A stretch of 64,000 nucleotides of DNA, taken from assembly GCF_022440805.1 (NCBI RefSeq), contig NZ_JAKNTK010000001.1, positions 3,596,001 through 3,660,000 of the forward strand, read 5' to 3'. The notes beneath the pieces are model-generated. The model was not told the origin of the DNA, did not search any database, and worked only from the letters and a program-made list of their open reading frames with translations. Position 1 is the stretch's first letter. Each line of letters begins with the position of its first letter. This DNA is from Holdemania massiliensis. Its GTDB lineage: Bacteria; Bacillota_I; Bacilli_A; Erysipelotrichales; Erysipelotrichaceae. The translations under genes and the position numbers were made by a program. Shown here piece by piece: positions 17,911 to 25,232 of the stretch.

Positions 17911-18348
17911 ATGAACCAAATCTTTTTGGCAACGCATGGTCACATGGCCAGTGGTGTAAAATCTTCTTTAGATTTACTGATTGGAACAACCCAGCATATT
18001 ACAACTTTTGATGCTTATGTGGATAATAGAAATCTTGAGGAAGAGCTGAATCAGTTTTTCCTTACCTGTACAGAGGAGGATGTCGCCCTCTTGATCACCG
18101 ATCTTTACGGCGGCAGCGTTCACAATCAGCTGACAGCCTATATCACAAGACACAATACCTTTCTGATCAGCGGCTTTAATCTTGCGTTTTTATTAGAACT
18201 TTGTGTTAATCCACAAATAAACATAACCTTGGAAAAGCTGCTTGCATTAATTGAAGAAAGCAAAATGATGTTCCGTTATGTTTCCACAACAGATTTTCAA
18301 ACCGAAATCGCTGATGAAGATATATTTAATGAGGAGGTCACTTCATGA
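17911..18348 (+). CDS. Mannose-family PTS system 1, EIIA component
   Basis: 145 aa; ATG at 17911 has AAGGAGG 7 bp upstream, so the longer frame from 17857 is not used. It opens IFLATHGHMASG, whose His after Thr (residue 9) is the family's HPr-phosphorylated residue; LLITDLYGGSVHNQL matches the DLxGGSP segment. Cytosolic; passes phosphate to EIIB. Overlaps EIIB by 4 bp. EIIA and EIIB are separate proteins here rather than the fused ManX. Confidence 0.9.
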   Translation: MNQIFLATHGHMASGVKSSLDLLIGTTQHITTFDAYVDNRNLEEELNQFFLTCTEEDVALLITDLYGGSVHNQLTAYITRHNTFLISGFNLAFLLELCVNPQINITLEKLLALIEESKMMFRYVSTTDFQTEIADEDIFNEEVTS

Positions 18349-18857
18349 TTACGATCGTAAGACTGGATGAACGTTTAATCCATGGCCAGATCGGTGTCGC
18401 CTGGGCCAGCCGAATGGGAACGGACACTGTTGTTGTGGTCAATGACAAAGCCGCTTCCAATCCCCTCTCTAAGCAAACCTTATTGGCTGCGGCACCGCGC
18501 AACAATAAAACCGTAGTTAAAACCGTAGATCAGGCAATTCAGATTTTGAATGATCCGCGCTGTGAAACGAAGAAAATCTTTGTTATCGTCGGCAACTGGG
18601 ATGATCTCTATACAATCGCCACGCGTGTTCCAGACGTTACTTATTTAAACATCGGCAATTATGGACGCATGGCGCCATCAAATCCGGGCCTTACCCGCCA
18701 GGCTTATTCCGCTGATATCTTCCTAGATGAAATTGAAATTGAGAAAGTAAAAAAGATCATGGCGCTGCCATTGCGCTGCGAATGTCAGACAATACCTGAA
18801 AATCCAGCTGTGCCGCTGGCTGATTTACTTACAAGAGGGATTCAAAAGAAAGGGTGA
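18345..18857 (+). CDS. Mannose-family PTS system 1, EIIB component
   Basis: 170 aa. The family signature RLDERLIHGQ is present, with phospho-His at about residue 13, and AWASRMGTDTVVVVND follows as in SorB/ManX-IIB. Cytosolic; accepts phosphate from EIIA and gives it to the sugar at EIIC/EIID. Start overlaps the EIIA stop (ATGA). Followed 4 bp later by the first YdjC-family gene, so those genes belong to the same transcript. Confidence 0.92.
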   Translation: MITIVRLDERLIHGQIGVAWASRMGTDTVVVVNDKAASNPLSKQTLLAAAPRNNKTVVKTVDQAIQILNDPRCETKKIFVIVGNWDDLYTIATRVPDVTYLNIGNYGRMAPSNPGLTRQAYSADIFLDEIEIEKVKKIMALPLRCECQTIPENPAVPLADLLTRGIQKKG

Positions 18858-18861
18858 TTTA

Positions 18862-19749
18862 ATGAAGCTTTGTTATAGAGCAGACGATTTTGGCTACACA
18901 GTGCCATTTAACGACGGGGTATTTAAAGCAATTGAACAAGGCATCATCACCCATGTGGATATTATGCTGGATACACCGGGAGCCGAAGATGCAATGGTAA
19001 GAATCAAAGATTATCCTTGGATCAGCATCGGATGGCACACTCACTTTTGGGGGCGGCCTGTACTGGATCCAGCCCTTGTTCCTTCGATGGTCAATGAGGA
19101 AGGTAAATTCAAGTTCCGGAAAGATCAATCTCTCCGACTCAGCGTTGATTATGATGAAACGGTGGCTGAATTCCGTGCTCAACTTCAAAAAATGATGAGC
19201 ATTACCGGACGCATTCCGGATACCGCAAATATCCGCAACCAGGGCAATTTCGAAAGAGCGAAAAAACAGGTCTGTGATGAATATCATATTTGCTACAATT
19301 TCGCTGACGGTATGACTGAGCGTCAAACTGGAAAGGCCATGCCGATTGAAGAACGTTACAAAAAGTACAATATTCAGCAGCTCAAAGGGGCGCAGAAAGG
19401 CGGTACAATATACGATATGGAATATTTCTGGGATTGTTATGATCCAGCCAAAAAAATAATGAATATTGATGTTGAAAAACATATAAATTCCAGTTTTATC
19501 GGCGCCTGTCATCCTGGATTTTTAGACGATATTATTCTAAGCGAATCCAGTTGTCAGCTTGCACGAGTTCGTGACTGTCAGGCAATGTGTGACCCTGCCC
19601 TTCGCCACTGGATCATTGAGCATCGTGTTGAACTAGTTAACTGTCGGGATTTACTATATGGAACACATGAATATCAAAATCATTTACAAGCTATCGGAAG
19701 TGATTTATTTATTAATATAAAAGAAGGAGAAATGAGCAATGGGTATTAA
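18862..19749 (+). CDS. YdjC/ChbG-family carbohydrate deacetylase homologue A
   Basis: 295 aa. The fold signature of the YdjC family is visible: N-terminal RADDFGYT (catalytic/metal Asp pair), GWHTHFWGRP for the usual GxHxxL metal-binding strand, and ACHPGFLDD for the late His motif. The usual mid-protein SHHH motif is replaced by NIRNQGN, so the metal site is non-standard. E. coli ChbG removes an acetyl group from chitooligosaccharides and their 6-phosphates. Being the fifth gene of a PTS operon, this one probably acts on the imported, phosphorylated sugar. Acts in the cytosol. Overlaps the next gene by 11 bp. Confidence 0.82.
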   Translation: MKLCYRADDFGYTVPFNDGVFKAIEQGIITHVDIMLDTPGAEDAMVRIKDYPWISIGWHTHFWGRPVLDPALVPSMVNEEGKFKFRKDQSLRLSVDYDETVAEFRAQLQKMMSITGRIPDTANIRNQGNFERAKKQVCDEYHICYNFADGMTERQTGKAMPIEERYKKYNIQQLKGAQKGGTIYDMEYFWDCYDPAKKIMNIDVEKHINSSFIGACHPGFLDDIILSESSCQLARVRDCQAMCDPALRHWIIEHRVELVNCRDLLYGTHEYQNHLQAIGSDLFINIKEGEMSNGY

Positions 19750-20593
19750 ATTGATTGTCCGCGGTGCGGACATGGGCTATACAAAAACTTTTGATGAAGG
19801 TGCGCTGAAGTCGATGACCGATGGTGTTGTAACCAGCGCAGATGTGATGATGGATACGCTGAATTCCGATTGGATGCTGCAGAAGCTACGAGAAATGCCA
19901 TGGATTTCCGTTGGCTGGCACATGCATTTATGGGGCCGCCCGGTAGCTGATCCAGCTTTAGTTCCTTCTATGATTAACGCTGAAGGAAAGTTTAAATTCC
20001 GCAAAGACAGTTCTTTGATGAATACTGTAAAATATGAAGAAGCTTTGATAGAATTACGAGCTCAAATCGAAAAATGTATCCGGATTCTTGGCCGTGCCCC
20101 AGATATGACCAGTGTTCGCGGCAATGGACCGATAGAACGTGCAAAGCGCAAGGTCTGCGAAGAATTTAATATTAAAATGAATACAACATATGGTGCTGGC
20201 CGCCGCAAACCTTATTTAAGTGAACCGGATGAAGAATGGAAGCCTTTAAAAATTTATGAAGTTCCTATTCATGACCGGGATGATCTCTCTTTTGAAATGA
20301 GCAAATTTAAAGATTATAATCCGGCAGCCGTCATGAAATCCATTGATTTAACCCAAACGGATAGAATCTGGCTTCGTGGAGGACACCCAGGATATCTTGA
20401 TGATTATATTTTGTCAGAGTCTACTTGCCATGTCCATCGCGTCGCTGATTTAAAAGCTCTTTGTTCTCAGGAAATTAAAGACTGGATTATAGAAAATCAA
20501 ATTGAGTTGATCAACCATCGTGATGCTTTATATGGAACAAGTGAATATCAAAATCATTTAAAAGCAATCAACAGTCCGCTAGCTATTAAGTAA
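19739..20593 (+). CDS. YdjC/ChbG-family carbohydrate deacetylase homologue B
   Basis: 284 aa; GAAGGAG precedes the ATG. Clearly a paralogue of the preceding gene: shared WGRPVxDPALVPSM, EGKFKFRKD, HPGxLDDxILSES, and LYGTxEYQNHL near the end. The N-terminal DD pair is AD here (RGADMGYT), so the first Asp, predicted to be the general base, is lost, while GWHMH and HPG remain. It may be an inactive or subunit-like partner of homologue A, or use another chemistry; an A-B heteromer is possible. Last gene of PTS operon 1, followed by a terminator. Confidence 0.8.
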   Translation: MGIKLIVRGADMGYTKTFDEGALKSMTDGVVTSADVMMDTLNSDWMLQKLREMPWISVGWHMHLWGRPVADPALVPSMINAEGKFKFRKDSSLMNTVKYEEALIELRAQIEKCIRILGRAPDMTSVRGNGPIERAKRKVCEEFNIKMNTTYGAGRRKPYLSEPDEEWKPLKIYEVPIHDRDDLSFEMSKFKDYNPAAVMKSIDLTQTDRIWLRGGHPGYLDDYILSESTCHVHRVADLKALCSQEIKDWIIENQIELINHRDALYGTSEYQNHLKAINSPLAIK

Positions 20594-20608
20594 CAAACAA
20601 AATTTTTA

Positions 20609-20640
20609 TAAAAACGAGCGCACTAGCAGCTCGTTTTTAT
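20609..20640 (+). terminator. Intrinsic terminator of PTS operon 1
   Basis: AAAACGAGC, 9-nt loop, GCTCGTTTTT, then AT. Confidence 0.85.
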
Positions 20641-20699
20641 ATAGGAATTAAGAAAGTTGAAAATCTGACATTTTTTTGATTATTAGCATCAAAAAAAGC

Positions 20700-20728
20700 T
20701 TGCAAAACATTAGATTTTAGTGTAGTAT
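20700..20728 (+). promoter_or_regulatory. Promoter of tRNA-Leu(CAG)
   Basis: TTGCAA (20700-20705), 17-bp spacer, TAGTAT (20723-20728), 38 bp before the tRNA. Confidence 0.65.
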
Positions 20729-20765
20729 ATAAAAGCAGTCGGAAAATCGGCTGTTTAATATACAT

Positions 20766-20850
20766 GCGGTAGTGGCGAAATCGGCAGACGCGCACGTTTC
20801 AGGGGCGTGTGGGTAAAACCATGTGGGTTCAAGTCCCACCTACCGCACCA
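20766..20850 (+). tRNA. tRNA-Leu (anticodon CAG)
   Basis: Acceptor GCGGTAG pairs with CTACCGC; D-arm GCGAAATCGGCAGACGC; anticodon stem CACGT/GCGTG with loop TTCAGGG, so anticodon CAG; a long class II variable arm (TGGGT/ACCA); T-arm GTGGG-TTCAAGT-CCCAC; encoded CCA end. Reads the CUG codon. Confidence 0.95.
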
Positions 20851-20862
20851 TATAGATCATTC

Positions 20863-20896
20863 AGCTGAACGCAGTGAGCGGGCAGCTTTTTTGTTT
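20863..20896 (+). terminator. Terminator after tRNA-Leu(CAG)
   Basis: GCTG-AA-CGC, AGTGA loop, GCG-GG-CAGC, then TTTTTTG. Confidence 0.7.
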
Positions 20897-21075
20897 TTAA
20901 TCCGTCTTTACTCTCCGCTGGACAATTCAGCCGAGATCCGTTCAGGCAGAGTCCTCGCAAATTCCTTTGGATATCAATGCGTTTCCTTTTACTTTCCCCT
21001 GTCTTTCCTAACAAACGTTATTTCTTCCCTTAAACTTGTATCCAATTGTGTCACGGCGAACACCCGAATTTTATT

Positions 21076-21104
21076 TTGACATACAAATTATTTTCTGATA
21101 TACT
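21076..21104 (+). promoter_or_regulatory. Promoter of the alpha/beta hydrolase gene
   Basis: TTGACA (21076-21081), 17-bp spacer, TATACT (21099-21104): close to the sigma-A consensus. Confidence 0.8.
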
Positions 21105-21113
21105 GTTTCCTCG

Positions 21114-21140
21114 TTCAGGTTCCTTGTGAACCAACCTGAA
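21114..21140. promoter_or_regulatory. Inverted repeat in the hydrolase leader
   Basis: TTCAGGTT and AACCTGAA are perfect 8-bp arms around 11 bp, starting about 10 bp after the -10. A second smaller inverted pair (GGTTC/GAACC) is nested inside. Could be an operator or an mRNA hairpin just before the RBS. Confidence 0.5.
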
Positions 21141-21156
21141 AAGAGGATGAATCATC

Positions 21157-22131
21157 ATGAAGAAAAAAACAAAAATTTTAATATCCGTTCTGGTTCTGGC
21201 GGCCGCAATTCTGACAGCCGGCAGCTTTTGGGCCGGCAACTATTTAGTGGACTATGCTCTCTATCGGACAGATCAGGCGCCGGAGTCTGCCCATGACGGC
21301 AAAGCTCCGGTTGGAGAAACGTATGGAAACGAAGAAGCCAACAAAGCTCAGGAACAGGCCTTGACTGATGCTTGGCTGGAAACTGTCAGTATCGAAAAAA
21401 CGGAGATTGTCAGTGAAGACGGACTGACTCTGCGTGCCCTGCAGTATACCGCTGATCCGTCCGCTCATCGTTATGCCCTGGTCATTCATGGCTACACGTC
21501 CAACAAAGAAGCGATGCAGACTGAAGCACGGCACTTTTCCGAACTGGGCTATACTGTGATCACGCCGGACAATCGTGCGCATGGTGAAAGCGACGGTTCG
21601 TATATCGGCATGGGCTGGCTCGACCGCAAGGATCTGCTGCTTTGGATTCAACAGATCGTGAATCAGGATTCTCAGGCTGAAATCATCTTATATGGGGTTT
21701 CCATGGGCGGCGCAACCGTCATGATGACGGCAGGTGAAGAATTGCCGGACAACGTCAAAGCTGTGATTGAAGACTGCGGCTACACCTCTGTCTATGATAT
21801 GTTTAAAAATCAGTTAGACTATCGCTTCGGCCTTCCGGAATTTCCGTTTTTAGCCACAGCCGATGTCATGACCGGAATTCGTGCAGGTTATCATTTCAAG
21901 GAAGCCTCCGCTCTTGAGCAGCTGAAAAAAGCATCCGTTCCAATGATGTTTATCCACGGAAGCAACGATACCTATGTGCCGACAGACATGGTTTATCAGG
22001 TATATGAAGCCTGTCCTACTGAAAAAGAATTATTAGTCGTTGAAGGCGCCGCCCATGCAGCCAGCGCGGATGTTGATCCTGAATTGTACTGGAATTCTGT
22101 TACCGCCTTTCTCAACCGCTTCCTTAATTAA
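21157..22131 (+). CDS. Membrane-anchored alpha/beta hydrolase
   Basis: 324 aa; AAGAGG upstream of the ATG. One N-terminal membrane anchor (about residues 6-30), then a linker, then a hydrolase domain from about 90: oxyanion region VIHGYTSNK, nucleophile elbow GVSMGG (catalytic Ser), acid in HGSNDTYVP and catalytic His in GAAHAAS. This matches the YqkD/BAAT-like group of cell-surface serine hydrolases. The active domain is probably outside the membrane. Transcribed alone from a strong promoter with an inverted repeat in the leader. Substrate unknown. Confidence 0.87.
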   Translation: MKKKTKILISVLVLAAAILTAGSFWAGNYLVDYALYRTDQAPESAHDGKAPVGETYGNEEANKAQEQALTDAWLETVSIEKTEIVSEDGLTLRALQYTADPSAHRYALVIHGYTSNKEAMQTEARHFSELGYTVITPDNRAHGESDGSYIGMGWLDRKDLLLWIQQIVNQDSQAEIILYGVSMGGATVMMTAGEELPDNVKAVIEDCGYTSVYDMFKNQLDYRFGLPEFPFLATADVMTGIRAGYHFKEASALEQLKKASVPMMFIHGSNDTYVPTDMVYQVYEACPTEKELLVVEGAAHAASADVDPELYWNSVTAFLNRFLN

Positions 22132-22176
22132 ATTGTCAGAATGACTTGCTTGCAGATCATTCAATGGTGAATAAAG

Positions 22177-22243
22177 AAAAGAAAGAAACCATGTCTTCGC
22201 TGTATAGCTAAAGGCATGGTTTTTTAATCTGGAAATTCCATCT
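22177..22243. repeat. Direct repeat copy A, also terminator of the hydrolase gene
   Basis: Two blocks shared with 26001-26083: a 27-nt exact block (22177-22203; it includes AAACCATGTCTTCGCTGT) and AAGGCATGGTTTT (22211-22223), followed by similar TTAATC..AAATTC sequence. AAACCATG pairs with CATGGTTT followed by TTTT, so it works as a plus-strand terminator. Confidence 0.75.
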
Positions 22244-22281
22244 CAATATTTCTTTTTATAGCTTTTTATATTATATGGATC

Positions 22282-22518
22282 TTAATCATCATCGACATCA
22301 TCAAAAATTTTCGAATCGAAAAATTCAATCATAGACATGTTCATGCCTTTGCATATTTTAAATAAGATTTTAATCTTTATATCATCATGAATCCCCTGCA
22401 TAAACTGCCTAATCGTAGGGTCTGGAACACCTGCATTTTGAGCAAGAGCATGCAGTGATATATTAAACTCCTCACAAATTTCTTTTATTCTATATCTAAC
22501 GGCGTCATTTATTTTCAT
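22282..22518 (-). CDS. Small XRE-family HTH regulator
   Basis: 78 aa, essentially only an HTH domain: YRIKEICEEFNISLHALAQNAGVPDPTIRQFMQG is a standard XRE five-helix start. Ends in an acidic tail (DDVDDD). AT-rich codon use like its island neighbours. Divergent from another small XRE gene, the layout of phage-like or mobile-element repressor pairs, though no phage gene is near. Confidence 0.75.
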   Translation of the reverse strand: MKINDAVRYRIKEICEEFNISLHALAQNAGVPDPTIRQFMQGIHDDIKIKILFKICKGMNMSMIEFFDSKIFDDVDDD

Positions 22519-22594
22519 ATCACATTTCCCTACTTACCCTTTAAAGGCATTATATAATCCTCGGAAAATATAAATAGACTAGCATTTCTAAAAA

Positions 22595-22623
22595 TTGACT
22601 TACTTCATTCGAACGAATATACT
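22595..22623 (+). promoter_or_regulatory. Promoter with palindromic operator between -35 and -10
   Basis: TTGACT (22595-22600), 17-bp spacer, TATACT (22618-22623). The spacer contains TTCATTCGAACGAA (22605-22618), a palindrome with one mismatched pair centred on TTCGAA, a natural place for an XRE repressor. Confidence 0.65.
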
Positions 22624-22646
22624 AGAATAAAAGTGAGGAACTTATT

Positions 22647-22895
22647 ATGCAAGCAATAAATGATAAACAAATAGATTCCCATCTTGAGGAGGAAGAATTA
22701 AAAATAAAATTGAAATATTTGTTTAATCAAAGAAAAATGTCTTATACGAAATTAGAGATCATAACGGGTTACTCTCAAGAAAAGCTAAGAAGCATCATAA
22801 AGGGCGAAGCCGATCCAGGAATTAATGAATTAAATACTATACTTAAAGCTCTAGGTTCTAGCTTGATTGAAATTTATAGAAAGAGGCCTCTTTAA
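22647..22895 (+). CDS. Small XRE-like HTH regulator
   Basis: 82 aa. Residues 25-70 form an HTH: YTKLEIITGYSQEKLRSIIKGEADPGINELNTILKAL resembles XRE domains. The N-terminus is charged. Preceded by a good promoter and GTGAGGA-type RBS. Its 3' end contains a perfect AAAGAGGCCTCTTT palindrome and almost meets the convergent peptide ORF. It may control the island with the divergent XRE gene. Confidence 0.65.
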   Translation: MQAINDKQIDSHLEEEELKIKLKYLFNQRKMSYTKLEIITGYSQEKLRSIIKGEADPGINELNTILKALGSSLIEIYRKRPL

Positions 22896-22902
22896 TTTTT
22901 TA

Positions 22903-23004
22903 TTAGTTAGGCATGTAGACTGTATGACCGTACATCATAACAGGATTTAACGGAGTCCCTGTTAAGAAAATCGCGGTTAAAACAATCAAAAATGTTTTTC
23001 TCAT
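22903..23004 (-). CDS. Putative 33-aa signalling peptide precursor
   Basis: Found by reading the minus strand: ATG at 23004, TAA at 22905-22903, with AAAAAGGAGG 5 bp upstream and a TTGTTA-17-TATAAT promoter. The product has a basic start (MRK), a hydrophobic run (TFLIVLTAIFL) and a C-terminal tail ending GHTVYMPN. That is the shape of secreted pheromone precursors of RRNPP systems (SHP, PapR, cCF10): an export signal with a short C-terminal peptide as the signal. It is divergent, with 146 bp between start codons, from an HTH/TPR regulator. Peptide function and the processing site are inference. Confidence 0.6.
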   Translation of the reverse strand: MRKTFLIVLTAIFLTGTPLNPVMMYGHTVYMPN

Positions 23005-23020
23005 CTGTACCTCCTTTTTA

Positions 23021-23032
23021 ACAAGCGCTTGT
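23021..23032. promoter_or_regulatory. Perfect palindrome at the peptide gene start site
   Basis: ACAAGCGCTTGT, a perfect 12-bp palindrome about 9 bp downstream of the -10 of the peptide gene, at the predicted +1 region. Candidate operator of the adjacent HTH/TPR regulator. Confidence 0.55.
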
Positions 23033-23040
23033 ATGATTTG

Positions 23041-23069
23041 ATTATATTAACGTATTCTCTAATTAACAA
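23041..23069 (-). promoter_or_regulatory. Promoter of the peptide gene
   Basis: Minus strand: TTGTTA (23064-23069), 17-bp spacer, TATAAT (23041-23046). Confidence 0.7.
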
Positions 23070-23150
23070 TGACTTATGGTTGCACAAAATAGGTGCCAGA
23101 GAATAGTTTTAAGCTAAGGATGTAAGAACAAATTTCAAAAGAGGTAATAT

Positions 23151-24377
23151 ATGAATAATAAAGAACTTATCGGCTTGATCATTAGAAACAAAAGGAATGA
23201 CCTTGATTTAAAGTCTTTGTATGTAGCCAAAAAAGCCAATATATCTGCACCCTATTTTAGTCATATAGAAAATGGACATGTTCATGCCGATCCCTTAGTT
23301 TTATCTGCAATATATGATATATTGCAGATCGAGTTTAATAATGACGAAAAATGGCTGAACAAGAAAATCAAAGAAATCAAAATGTTGCACCAATCTATTT
23401 ATGATTACGACATAGAACATAGGAATAAACTATATGAGAAGATGATCCACGATGAGGAAAAATTGGTTAGCTCTATCTTAATCCTCGATTATTTAATTGC
23501 GAAATTAGCCTATAATTCAACAAGTTATAAAAGCGACGAATGCAAAAAAATCATGAATTTTTTAGATCGTGTCCAAGATAGAATGACGGCAGAACAGCAA
23601 AACTTCTATATTTATTATGTTGCGGTTTATTATAAAAATGAAAATCAACTTACTAAATCCAAAATTATGTTATATGATTTGTTACAAAAAGGATCGCAAG
23701 AAACAATAATTCCAATGATATATTATCAGCTAGGACAAATTGAAACACGATTAAATAACTTAAGCCAGAGTTATTTCTGCAATAAGCAAGCCTTAACTCT
23801 ATTTGAAAATACCGGAAATATTCGCAGGATATTTCAAGTATTATCCGCTATGGCCTCGATCCAGACGTATGAGAAAAATTATAAAGAAGCGGATAAAAAG
23901 TTTCAAGAAGCCATCAAAATGACAAAGATATTAGCTGTTTCTAGTCTTGAAAAAAACATCGTATATTGCAACGCTAGTTGGAATGCGATTTGTTCTAAGG
24001 ATTATAAAAAAGCATTAAAATATATAGAGCATGTTACAGAACTGAATAATAACCCATCAGAATATTATTTTAACAAAGCATGGAGTTTATATCATCTTAA
24101 AAGAAATCAAGAATTAGATGAATTCTTAAAAGATGTATCTAAACAACAAGTTAATGATAAGTATATATGGGATTGCCTGACCTTTGTCAAATTATTAAAT
24201 TCTAAAGGGAACAGCAAAGTTATTGAAGATCACCTGCTTCAGATGGAAAACTATATTAGTGTAGAAGGGGATTACGAAGCAAAGGCCTTTCTTTATACGC
24301 AGCTAATTAGTTTTTATAAAAGAACTCGTCAGTATAAAAAAGCCTTACACTTTGCAGAAAATTATATTAACAGCTAA
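23151..24377 (+). CDS. RRNPP-type HTH/TPR transcriptional regulator
   Basis: 408 aa; AAGAGG before the ATG. Residues 1-60 are an XRE HTH (LYVAKKANISAPYFSHIENGHVHADP). From about 95 to the end the protein is all-helical with TPR-like repeats, for example YYQLGQIETRLNNLSQSYFCNKQALTLF and KNYKEADKKFQEAIKM, and KQALHFAENY-like motifs at the end. This is the architecture of peptide-responsive regulators (PlcR, Rgg, PrgX, NprR, AimR); the length is closest to NprR and AimR. A signal-peptide-like small ORF is divergently placed with a palindrome between. AT-rich compared with flanking core genes. Peptide binding is inferred, not shown. Confidence 0.75.
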   Translation: MNNKELIGLIIRNKRNDLDLKSLYVAKKANISAPYFSHIENGHVHADPLVLSAIYDILQIEFNNDEKWLNKKIKEIKMLHQSIYDYDIEHRNKLYEKMIHDEEKLVSSILILDYLIAKLAYNSTSYKSDECKKIMNFLDRVQDRMTAEQQNFYIYYVAVYYKNENQLTKSKIMLYDLLQKGSQETIIPMIYYQLGQIETRLNNLSQSYFCNKQALTLFENTGNIRRIFQVLSAMASIQTYEKNYKEADKKFQEAIKMTKILAVSSLEKNIVYCNASWNAICSKDYKKALKYIEHVTELNNNPSEYYFNKAWSLYHLKRNQELDEFLKDVSKQQVNDKYIWDCLTFVKLLNSKGNSKVIEDHLLQMENYISVEGDYEAKAFLYTQLISFYKRTRQYKKALHFAENYINS

Positions 24378-24856
24378 TCAGTATTCTTTCTGTTGAATCG
24401 GGCAATGATTTTTCAACAATGTATTAATCTTCATTCGATCATTTTTGAATTTAGTTATAGCAGTCTATGGATAAGCAAGATTACTGTCCAATGAGAAATT
24501 TTGACTTGGGGGGAATCAAAAAAAACAATCATAACCCCGATAATGACCTAAATCTTAACTCCCTGGGCATTCATTTGCTTTCTTATTTAATCTTGAAGTT
24601 AAGCGATCTCTGATAAAATTTAAGTCATCCGTCATCCGTCATCAGTCCCGCTTTCTATCATGCTCTCCCTTGGACTCTAAGCAATTTCTTTACACAAACA
24701 GACTTTTTAAAAATCGCGTTTTTCTGTTTTGAATATAACCTGTTTAAACTAGCTTGCAATACCGAGCGAACATTTATCTCGGACTTTAAAATTATAAATA
24801 ACATGATCATTCTATGTGAATAACAAAAAAGCTTATATATTAGGAGGGATAATGCA
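24378..24856. other. Intergenic region in the AT-rich island
   Basis: 480 bp with no convincing gene. It contains three tandem 7-bp units (GTCATCC twice, GTCATCA) at 24624-24644. Short frames on either strand lack an RBS. The RBS TAGGAGGG of the next gene is at 24841-24848. Confidence 0.4.
24624..24644. repeat. Three 7-bp tandem repeats
   Basis: GTCATCC, GTCATCC, GTCATCA in direct succession. Function unknown; possibly replication slippage. Confidence 0.6.
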
Positions 24857-25231
24857 ATGGAAATAAAAGAATTATTTGCACAGATCACAGAAAGCAATAA
24901 AAAAACTGGAAACGAAAATGGAAAGTGGATGAAAAATATATTTGATCTTCTTTATTATGGAGACCTACGCCCATCCGAGGCTGTGCCCAAGTCAACAGAA
25001 TATAATGATGCCGTAACGGAAACGTCTAAACTCAGTGAAGAAATTGTTGATTATTTACAAAAAGTAATGCCAGATCAAGAAGCTTTAGATTTATTCCGCA
25101 ACTATGAAGCGGCAGAAGCCAATGTTACAGACTTAGAAAAAAAATATGTGTTCGAGCTAGGTTTTATGTTAGCCTATAAAATTCATCATCAGATGGCACT
25201 AGATGAATTCGGAACTCAGGAAGAAATATAG
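24857..25231 (+). CDS. DUF6809-like small protein (first copy)
   Basis: 124 aa; TAGGAGGG upstream. A helical, acidic cytosolic protein. The segment FDLLYYGDLRPSEAVPKSTEY matches the YYGxLRPSE hallmark I associate with the DUF6809 family, with a C-terminal FELGFMLAYKI that fits the family's end helix. No known function. AT-rich like the adjacent regulator. Its stop is separated from the second copy's ATG by one base, so the two are co-translated. Confidence 0.65.
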   Translation: MEIKELFAQITESNKKTGNENGKWMKNIFDLLYYGDLRPSEAVPKSTEYNDAVTETSKLSEEIVDYLQKVMPDQEALDLFRNYEAAEANVTDLEKKYVFELGFMLAYKIHHQMALDEFGTQEEI

Positions 25232-25232
25232 T

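Noticed and set aside
18859..19512. 217-codon minus-strand frame
   Set aside because: Shadow of the YdjC homologue A gene, which has family motifs and continues the PTS operon.
22880..22893. Perfect palindrome AAAGAGGCCTCTTT at the end of the second XRE gene as a terminator
   Set aside because: No loop space and only a 5-bp effective stem; could be chance or a restriction-like site. Left as a note.
24467..24614. Plus-strand 48-codon frame in the gap after the RRNPP regulator, considered as a second peptide
   Set aside because: No RBS and no signal-peptide-like start.
24624..24644. Three 7-bp repeats considered as a CRISPR-like or iteron array
   Set aside because: Units are contiguous, too short and too few; no cas or replication gene nearby.
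24658..24897. 79-codon minus-strand frame upstream of the DUF6809-like gene
   Set aside because: No RBS, overlaps the start and RBS of a better-supported plus-strand gene.
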